The notes below the pieces were generated by a model. It made no database searches. It was given only the letters and a program-made list of their open reading frames with translations, and was not told where the DNA came from. The position numbers and the translations under genes are program-made. 55,311 nucleotides of DNA from an uncultured Anaerolineae bacterium (GTDB lineage Bacteria > Chloroflexota > Anaerolineae > J036 > Brachytrichaceae), in contig CALBEF010000084.1 in NCBI GenBank assembly GCA_937927775.1, forward strand, positions 1-55,311, given 5' to 3'. This document shows positions 49,712 through 55,311 of the stretch, in pieces. The stretch's first letter is position 1, and each line of letters begins with the position of its first letter.

Positions 49712-50743
49712 ATGTCACACAAGTCCGTGGCAGCCGTCTTGGCGGTTGCTGTTGCCGTGATTGGGCTGACGCCGGCCCAGAGCGGCCTGGCTGCGCCTGG
49801 TGTCCAACAAAGGCGCATCCCGTTCGAGCTGGGCGGCCACATCAAGAGCCTCGATCACCTCGGCGCGATGCGCGACATCGGCATGACATGGGCCAAAATC
49901 CAGATTGTTATGCCCGACGACAGTGTGCCTGACCTGTCGGCAACGATCGAGGCTGTCCATGCGGCCGGCCTGAAACTGCTGGTGGGCGCAGTGGGCAACC
50001 GCGACCGCGCCGCAGATAGAGCCTATCACCGCATTTTCGCCCGCCAACTGGCCGCCCTGGCCCGCCAGCGGGTGGATGCCATCGAGGTCTGGAATGAACC
50101 CAACCTGGACCGCGAATACGGCTATGGCAAGGTTGACCCGGCCAACTACACCAATATGTTGCGCGAGGCCCATCGCGCCATCAAGGCAGCGCGGCGCAGC
50201 ACGCTGGTCATCGGCGGGGGGCTGGCCCCCACCGGCGCGTTTGGCGGCGGCTGCACCGCCAACGGCTGCGACGATAACTACTTCCTGGCCCGCCTGTCGC
50301 GGCTGGGCGCCGCGCGCTACATGGATTGCATGGGCGCGCACCACAACGCCGGCATGATCGGCCCCGACCAGACCGACAACGCGCCCGTAGGGAACCCCGA
50401 CCACCATTCGTGGTATTTTTGGGGCACTTTGAACGTCACGCATAATGCCTTCCGCGGCCGGCTGCCGGTGTGCTGGACTGAACTGGGCTATGTCACCGGC
50501 GAGGGTATCGGGGCACTGCCGAGCGGTTTTTCGTGGGGCAATGCCACAACCCTGGACGATCAGGCGCGCTGGCTGGCGCGGGCTGTGGAACTTTCGCGCG
50601 ACAGCCGCAAAGTCCGGCTGATGATCATCTGGAACATCGATTCCCGGCAGTGGGACGAAGACCCGCAGGCCGGCTACTCCATTTTCCGACCCAATGGCGA
50701 GTGCCGCGCGTGCGAGACGCTTCGCGCCATCATGAGCCGATAA
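49712..50743 (+). CDS. Secreted glycoside hydrolase-like TIM barrel protein (clan GH-A type), short form
   Basis: This is a 343-residue exported protein with signal MSHKSVAAVLAVAVAVIGLT. The barrel carries AIEVWNEPNLDREYG (general acid Glu near residue 129, the Asn-Glu-Pro motif of clan GH-A) and PVCWTELGYVTGEG (candidate nucleophile Glu near residue 256). Cysteines CTANGCDD and ECRACE suggest disulfides. The GH family cannot be assigned with certainty, so the glycan target is unknown. AAGGAGGT sits 4 nt before the ATG. It is a close paralogue of the next gene, which carries extra SH3b domains. Confidence 0.82.
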   Translation: MSHKSVAAVLAVAVAVIGLTPAQSGLAAPGVQQRRIPFELGGHIKSLDHLGAMRDIGMTWAKIQIVMPDDSVPDLSATIEAVHAAGLKLLVGAVGNRDRAADRAYHRIFARQLAALARQRVDAIEVWNEPNLDREYGYGKVDPANYTNMLREAHRAIKAARRSTLVIGGGLAPTGAFGGGCTANGCDDNYFLARLSRLGAARYMDCMGAHHNAGMIGPDQTDNAPVGNPDHHSWYFWGTLNVTHNAFRGRLPVCWTELGYVTGEGIGALPSGFSWGNATTLDDQARWLARAVELSRDSRKVRLMIIWNIDSRQWDEDPQAGYSIFRPNGECRACETLRAIMSR

Positions 50744-50799
50744 CTGAACCAACCGCGAAAGCGATATTGACATTTCAAGGAGCTATCGAGAAGGGAAGC

Positions 50800-52317
50800 A
50801 TGAACAGAATAAAAACATTAAAACTCAGTCTGGCAGGCGCTGTGCTTGCCGCTCTGCTTGCTCAAACAACGATGGCGCAGGCAGCGCCCGCGCGCCCGCT
50901 GGCCGTTGCTCAGCAAAGCGAAGTGACCGTAACCGTGGCCGCGCTGAACGTGCGCGCAGGGCCTGGCCTGAGCGCACAGATTTTAGGCCGCCTGAGCGGA
51001 GGCAGCAGAGTCACGCCACTCGGCAAGTCAGCCGACGGCCTGTGGTGGAAAATCACCTACAACGGCGCCGAGGCGTACATCTACGCCGAATATGCCGTTG
51101 CCGGCGGCACATTCTCAGCGGCCGCCTCAAGCGCCGCGTCTGGAAGTGGGACCGCCACAGTCACCTCGGACTTTCTCAACGTGCGCAGCGGGCCGGGGCT
51201 GGGGAATTCAATTGTGGGCAGGCTGAACGGCGGCCAGACCGTCACGGTGCTGGGCAGATCATCCGATGGCGCGTGGCTCAAGATCAACTACAACGGGGGC
51301 GAAGCCTGGGTGTATGCGGCTTACACATCCAGCGGCGGCGGAACAACAACAGCGCCGGCTGCCGCAGCGCCGGCTGCGCCTGCGCGATCTGGCGGCTTTG
51401 AGATCGGCGCGCACATCAAGGGCACCGAATATCTCGGCCAGATGCGAGATATCGGCATGACGTGGGTCAAGTACCAGGTAGTCATGCCCGGCGGCGCGCC
51501 AGACCTGAGCGGCATCATCAGCGCCGTGCACGGCGCGGGCATGAAGATCCTCGTCGGCGCAGTGGGGGATCGCGGACGGGCCGCCGATCCAAACTATCAC
51601 AACGAGTTTGCCGGCCACCTGGCTGCTGTCGCTCAACAGGGCGCGGACGCCATCGAAGTGTGGAACGAACCCAATCTGGACCGCGAGTACGGCGGCAGCG
51701 GCAACGGCCAGGTCAACCCTGAAAACTACGCCAACATGCTGCGCGCGGCCTACGGCGCCATCAAATCCGTCAACCCCAACACGCTGGTCATCAGCGGCGC
51801 GCCGGCCCCCACCGGCTATCGCGGCGGCGGGTGCGATAACGTCATCTGCGACGATCAGCCCTTTCTGCAGCGGCTGGCCAACACTGGCGCCGCGCAATGG
51901 ATGGACTGCATCGGCGCGCACCACAATGGCAGCCCCAACCCGCCCGACCTGCGCAGTGGCGGCCCGACCGGCGACCACCCTTCGTGGTATTTCTGGGGCA
52001 CGCTCGACGTGACCTACAATGCCTTCCGTGGACAGCGCCCGGTGTGCTGGACCGAGCTGGGCTACGTCACCGGCGAGGGCATCGGCCCGTTGCCCGGCGG
52101 CTTCTCCTGGGGCAGCAACATCACATTGCAGAATCAGGCCGACTGGCTGGCGCGCGCCGCGCAACTGTCGCGCGACAGCGGCAAAGTGCGGTTGATGATC
52201 ATCTGGAACGCCGACTTCCGCCAGTGGGATGACGACCCTCAGGCCGGCTACTCCATCTTCCGCCCCAGCGGCGAGTGCCGCGCCTGTGGCACATTGCGCG
52301 CCGTCATGGGCCGCTAG
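50800..52317 (+). CDS. Secreted glycoside hydrolase-like protein with two N-terminal SH3b domains
   Basis: This is a 505-residue exported protein. A signal (LKLSLAGAVLAALLAQTTMAQA) is followed by two bacterial SH3 domains, residues about 45-105 (ALNVRAGPGLSAQILGRLSGGSRVTPLG) and 118-172 (FLNVRSGPGLGNSIVGRLNGGQTVTVLG). A Gly/Ala linker leads to a barrel, about 195-505, strongly similar to the previous gene. Acid motif AIEVWNEPNLDREYG is near residue 287 and nucleophile motif PVCWTELGYVTGEG near 415. The SH3b pair should hold the enzyme on the cell wall. It probably arose by tandem duplication plus domain gain or loss. A Gly-rich ribosome site AAGGGAAGC precedes the ATG. Confidence 0.85.
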   Translation: MNRIKTLKLSLAGAVLAALLAQTTMAQAAPARPLAVAQQSEVTVTVAALNVRAGPGLSAQILGRLSGGSRVTPLGKSADGLWWKITYNGAEAYIYAEYAVAGGTFSAAASSAASGSGTATVTSDFLNVRSGPGLGNSIVGRLNGGQTVTVLGRSSDGAWLKINYNGGEAWVYAAYTSSGGGTTTAPAAAAPAAPARSGGFEIGAHIKGTEYLGQMRDIGMTWVKYQVVMPGGAPDLSGIISAVHGAGMKILVGAVGDRGRAADPNYHNEFAGHLAAVAQQGADAIEVWNEPNLDREYGGSGNGQVNPENYANMLRAAYGAIKSVNPNTLVISGAPAPTGYRGGGCDNVICDDQPFLQRLANTGAAQWMDCIGAHHNGSPNPPDLRSGGPTGDHPSWYFWGTLDVTYNAFRGQRPVCWTELGYVTGEGIGPLPGGFSWGSNITLQNQADWLARAAQLSRDSGKVRLMIIWNADFRQWDDDPQAGYSIFRPSGECRACGTLRAVMGR

Positions 52318-52358
52318 GGATTTTGGATTTGGGATTGACGATTGACGATTGACGGATG
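52318..52358. repeat. Polarised AT-rich micro-repeat after a stop codon
   Basis: Directly after TAG: GGATTTTGGATTTGGGATTG and then ACGATTG heptamers. GATTTTGG touches the stop codon. It forms an inverted pair with the copy at 52451-52488. Confidence 0.85.
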
Positions 52359-52375
52359 ACGGAGTCGCCAGCGGG

Positions 52376-52448
52376 TGTGACACGTAACGCGGGATTCATC
52401 CCGCGCCCGCAGCGATTGTGACACGCAACGCGAGATTCATCCCGCGCC
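52376..52448. repeat. Two direct 32-nt repeats, each with an internal hairpin
   Basis: Copy 1 is 52376-52407 and copy 2 is 52417-52448, 41 nt apart and differing at two positions. Each ends in a hairpin of form CGCGGGATTCATCCCGCG (copy 2 has one mismatch). They sit between the two AT-rich repeats in the 171-nt gap before glmS. No promoter was recognised there. Confidence 0.85.
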
Positions 52449-52450
52449 TG

Positions 52451-52488
52451 TTCAATCCAAAATCGAAAATCCCAAATCAAAAATCGAG
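52451..52488. repeat. Polarised AT-rich micro-repeat directly before glmS
   Basis: TTCAATCCAAAATCGAAAAT, then CCCAAATCAAAAATCGAG, then the glmS ATG. It is the reverse complement type of the copy at 52318, so the two bracket the intergenic region. Confidence 0.85.
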
Positions 52489-54345
52489 ATGTGCGGGATT
52501 ATCGGGTACGTCGGCCCGCGCGAGGCGGCGCCCATCATCCTCGGCGGTTTGCGCCGGCTGGAGTATCGCGGCTACGATTCGGCCGGGATTGCTGTTTTGC
52601 GCGATGACGGCATCCACATCCAGCGCGCAGTCGGCAAGCTGTCCAATCTGGAAGCCCGGATTGAGTCGGCGATGGGCAACCCAGCGTCGGCAGTGCAGAC
52701 CGGCATCGGCCACACGCGCTGGGCCACGCACGGCGCGCCCAGCGAGCGCAACGCCCATCCCCATGTGAGCGCAGACGGCAGCGTGGCCGTCGTGCACAAC
52801 GGCATCGTCGAAAATTTCGCCGAACTCCGGCGCGAGCTTCAGGCGGAGGGCGCCGCGTTCCGCAGCGACACGGACACCGAGGTCATCGTTCACCTGGTGG
52901 CGCGATACCTGCGCGCCGGCAGAACACTCGAACAGGCAGCCCACGCGGCGATCGGGCAACTGCGCGGCTCTCAGGCCATCGTGCTCATGTCTGCGCGAGA
53001 GCCAGGCGCGCTGATCGCGGCGCGCATCGGGAACGCCGGCGGCGTGTCAGTCGGGCTGGGCGACGCGGATGGCGAGATGTTCGTCGCATCCGACATCCCC
53101 GGCATCCTGGAACACACCCGGCGCATCCTCTTCCTGGACAGTCACGAAGTCGCCGTTGTCAGACCCGGTCAGGTGGAGATCCGCCGGCTGAACGGCGACG
53201 CGGTCACCAGGACGGTGCAGGTCATTGCATGGGATCCTGTGTCGGCCGAGAAGGGCGAATACCGCCACTTCATGCAGAAAGAGATTCACGAGCAGGCGCG
53301 CGCCATCACCGACACCCTGCGCGGACGGGTCGATTTCCAAACCGGCGAGGTCATGCTGGAAAGCCTGACCGTGTCGCCGGAGACTGCGCGCCGGCTTGAG
53401 CGCCTCTACACCGTTGCCTGCGGCACGTCAGCGCACTCAGGTCTGATCGGCAAGTTTCTGATCGAAAGTGTGGCGCGCCTGTCTGTCGAGGTGGATTACG
53501 GCTCGGAGTTTCGCTACCGCGATCCGCTGATCGGGCCGCGCTGCGCGGCGCTGGGCATCACCCAGTCTGGCGAAACAGCCGACACGTTAGCCGCGATGCA
53601 GGAAGCGCGCCGCAAGGGCGCAACCGTCTGGAGCATCGTGAACGCCATCGGCTCACAGGCGCAGCGCACTTCCGACGGGCACATTCTGATGCGCGCCGGC
53701 CCGGAGATCGGCGTCGCCAGCACCAAGGCGTTCACCACGTCGGTGGTCGATCAGTACCTGCTGGCGTGCTATCTGGGCCGGCTCAGAGCTGGAGATTCGG
53801 CGCGCCAGCCGGCCAATGCAAAGGACCTCGCCTTCCTGCCCAACCTCGTCAGCCAGGTTCTGGAGCCAAACCCGTTGTACGACGAACTGGCAAATCGCTT
53901 CCACCACCGCGAACATTTCCTCTACCTGGGTCGGGGCATCAACTACCCGGTTGCGCTCGAAGGCGCCCTAAAGCTGAAGGAGATCTCGTACATCCACGCC
54001 GAAGGGTATCCGGCCGGCGAGATGAAGCACGGCCCGATCGCGCTGATCGACGAGCAGATGCCCGTCGTGTGCATCGCCGTGCAGGATGCGGTGTACGACA
54101 AGATGATCTCGCAGATCGAGCAGGTCAAGGCGCGCGCCGGCGTTGTGATCGCCGTGGCTACGGAAGGCGACACGGCCATCGCGGACAAAGCCGATTACGT
54201 GCTGTGGGTTCCCGACGCCCCTGCCCTGCTGACGCCGGTGCTGACAGCCATCCCGCTGCAACGCCTGGCGTATCACCTGGCGATCCGGCGCGGTTGCGAT
54301 GTGGATCAGCCGCGCAATCTGGCCAAGAGCGTCACGGTCGAGTGA
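52489..54345 (+). CDS. glmS: Glutamine--fructose-6-phosphate aminotransferase
   Basis: GlmS makes glucosamine-6-phosphate from fructose-6-phosphate and glutamine, the first step to UDP-GlcNAc for peptidoglycan and glycans. The 618-residue protein starts MCGIIGYVG, with Cys2 as the glutaminase nucleophile. RRLEYRGYDSAGIAV, HTRWATHGAPSERNAHPH and DTDTEVIVHL follow. The two SIS isomerase domains have CGTSAHSGLIGKFLIE and LGRGINYPVALEGALKLKEISYIHAEGYPAGEMKHGPIALID, and the end is LAKSVTVE. No glmS ribozyme features were seen in the leader. The next gene overlaps by GTGA. Confidence 0.98.
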   Translation: MCGIIGYVGPREAAPIILGGLRRLEYRGYDSAGIAVLRDDGIHIQRAVGKLSNLEARIESAMGNPASAVQTGIGHTRWATHGAPSERNAHPHVSADGSVAVVHNGIVENFAELRRELQAEGAAFRSDTDTEVIVHLVARYLRAGRTLEQAAHAAIGQLRGSQAIVLMSAREPGALIAARIGNAGGVSVGLGDADGEMFVASDIPGILEHTRRILFLDSHEVAVVRPGQVEIRRLNGDAVTRTVQVIAWDPVSAEKGEYRHFMQKEIHEQARAITDTLRGRVDFQTGEVMLESLTVSPETARRLERLYTVACGTSAHSGLIGKFLIESVARLSVEVDYGSEFRYRDPLIGPRCAALGITQSGETADTLAAMQEARRKGATVWSIVNAIGSQAQRTSDGHILMRAGPEIGVASTKAFTTSVVDQYLLACYLGRLRAGDSARQPANAKDLAFLPNLVSQVLEPNPLYDELANRFHHREHFLYLGRGINYPVALEGALKLKEISYIHAEGYPAGEMKHGPIALIDEQMPVVCIAVQDAVYDKMISQIEQVKARAGVVIAVATEGDTAIADKADYVLWVPDAPALLTPVLTAIPLQRLAYHLAIRRGCDVDQPRNLAKSVTVE

Positions 54346-55311
54346 CCCCCTTGAACATCGTCTGGCTGGCCCCGTTTGCCTATGCGCCCAAAGCGACGGT
54401 CAGCGCGCGCATGATGCCGATGGCAGTCGCGCTGTGTCGTCGAGGACACAGCGTGACGGCGCTCATTCCGCCTTACGACAATCCGGCGGACAGCGGCAAA
54501 CAGTGGGAGCGCGACGGTGTGCGTGTCGAGAACATGCGCCTGCCGCGCGTCGGGGGCGATGGCTATGCGATTCTGTCGCTGGCCTGGCAACTGGCCCGCA
54601 GAACGCGCCGGCTCCAGCCGGATGTGATTCATGTCTTCAAGCCGGTTGGCCCCGGCGCCCTGGCGATGGCGCTGCTCCGGCGCTGGGCGCCGCGCGTTCC
54701 CATCCTGGTGGACAATGACGACTGGGAGGGGGCCGGCGGCTGGCTCGATATCAATCCATACCCACCCCTGCAAAAGCGCGTGCTGGCATGGCAGGAGCGG
54801 TGGTGCCTGCAACAGGCGCGCGCTGTCACCTGCGCCAGCCATGTGTTGATGGAGCGCACACGGCTGCTGGCCGGCGACAAGCCGATGGCGCTGCTGCCCA
54901 ATGGCCCCGACAACGCCCTGCGCGAAATGGTTGCGCGCGCCGAATCGCGCCGCGATGAGTTGCGAGACGCTTTCGGGTGGCGCGAGGCGCGCGTGCTGAT
55001 CTACGCCGGCACCGTGCCGCTGAACCACGATATGGACATCGCCGTGCGCGCGATTGCCGCCATCCGCGCCGGCGTCCCCAACCTGAAGTGGGTCCTCATT
55101 GCCACCGGCGCCGGCCTGCCCTCGCTTCGGGCGGCCATCCGGCAGGCCGGCCTGGAATCGCTCGTCGAATATCACGGCTTCATGCCGCACGATTACCTGG
55201 TCGAGCGGCTGGCAGCGGCCGACATCGCGCTGTATCCGTACCGCGACAGCAACATCAACCGCGCCAAATGCTCCGGCAAAGTGATCGACTACATGGCCTG
55301 CGGCAGGCCGA
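54342..55311 (+). CDS. Glycosyltransferase, GT4-like, 3' truncated by window edge
   Basis: The frame opens at GTG 54342, which overlaps the glmS stop (GTGA), and runs open to the window end for 323 codons. IVWLAPFAYAPKATVSARMMPMAVALCRRGH is an N-terminal GT-B Rossmann start, LQPDVIHVFKPVG and VPILVDNDDWEG are typical donor-side strands, LIYAGTVPLNHDMDIAVRAI starts the second lobe, and YPYRDSNINRAKCSGKVIDYMACGRP is the E/S-rich nucleotide-sugar binding segment just before the usual end. It probably transfers a sugar to a lipid- or polymer-linked glycan. A start at TTG 54351 is also possible. The C-terminus is missing. Confidence 0.85.
   Translation, partial: MTPLNIVWLAPFAYAPKATVSARMMPMAVALCRRGHSVTALIPPYDNPADSGKQWERDGVRVENMRLPRVGGDGYAILSLAWQLARRTRRLQPDVIHVFKPVGPGALAMALLRRWAPRVPILVDNDDWEGAGGWLDINPYPPLQKRVLAWQERWCLQQARAVTCASHVLMERTRLLAGDKPMALLPNGPDNALREMVARAESRRDELRDAFGWREARVLIYAGTVPLNHDMDIAVRAIAAIRAGVPNLKWVLIATGAGLPSLRAAIRQAGLESLVEYHGFMPHDYLVERLAAADIALYPYRDSNINRAKCSGKVIDYMACGRP

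Noticed and set aside
49684-49720. Frameshift or split between the two glycosidase-like genes (one broken gene)
   Set aside because: Each copy has its own signal peptide, ribosome site, full barrel and stop codon, so they are two intact paralogues.
52318-52488. glmS ribozyme in the glmS leader
   Set aside because: The gap is only 171 nt and consists of AT-rich repeats and two hairpin repeats. I see none of the conserved core of the ribozyme.

Overview
The window is GC-rich (roughly 63% by eye) bacterial chromosome, densely coded on both strands. It most resembles a member of the Chloroflexota (Anaerolineae or Caldilineae-like). That placement is an inference from several traits seen together: many secreted or lipoprotein ORFs with Thr/Pro 'TPTPTP' linkers, SH3b, LysM, PA14 and NBR1-Ig-like surface domains, a Gram-positive-type LexA box, and simple-sequence repeats of the GATTTTGG/GATTGACG and CTGACTTCTGA type. 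There is no phage, integrase, transposase or CRISPR array. It reads as ordinary chromosome rather than an island.

Layout. 1-6.7 kb: the 3' end of a 3-methyladenine DNA glycosylase, then a minus-strand series MFS transporter, deacetylase-like hydrolase, purA, an orphan DNA methyltransferase and recA (own promoter with an SOS operator). 6.8-11.6 kb: plus-strand NBR1-Ig lipoprotein, MoxR ATPase, Tat-type metallophosphoesterase, TPR/beta-propeller protein. 11.7-12.8 kb: minus-strand LysM-PA14-PA14 protein. 13.0-18.3 kb: a cyclophilin-DsbA-cyclophilin lipoprotein, thioesterase, carA, tmRNA (minus), an Ig-like membrane protein and pth. 18.3-22.4 kb: minus-strand cell-wall group (GNAT, amidase, L,D-transpeptidase, solute-binding protein) plus an SH3b protein. 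22.5-28.5 kb: a 5-methyluridine methyltransferase, a membrane protein, and the SAM-I riboswitch-controlled metY-metX-metW operon. 28.6-35.4 kb: obg, nadD, a Gfo/Idh/MocA oxidoreductase, ruvB and a NYN-domain protein diverging from an SOS box, and GTP-type PEP carboxykinase. 35.5-41.3 kb: a coiled-coil protein, a lipoprotein with a near-consensus promoter, an RDD protein, ahcY with a PfkB (probable adenosine) kinase, and a response regulator with a degenerate receiver. 41.5-55.3 kb: a 1418-residue YfhO/flippase fusion, a degenerate M24 protein, an aldo/keto reductase, a 62-residue membrane protein, ubiX, a PPOX-type protein, two tandem secreted glycosidase-like proteins, glmS and a glycosyltransferase cut by the window end.

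How the parts work together. The methionine operon, ahcY and the PfkB kinase form most of an activated-methyl cycle. recA and ruvB share an operator of form GAAC-N4-GTTC. The amidase and L,D-transpeptidase suggest peptidoglycan remodelling, and glmS feeds UDP-GlcNAc synthesis. Three genome-scale signals cut across genes: -10 hexamers 6-7 nt from start codons (leaderless transcription) at nine genes, polarised AT-rich micro-repeats that abut start or stop codons, and strong iteration of GCCGGC.
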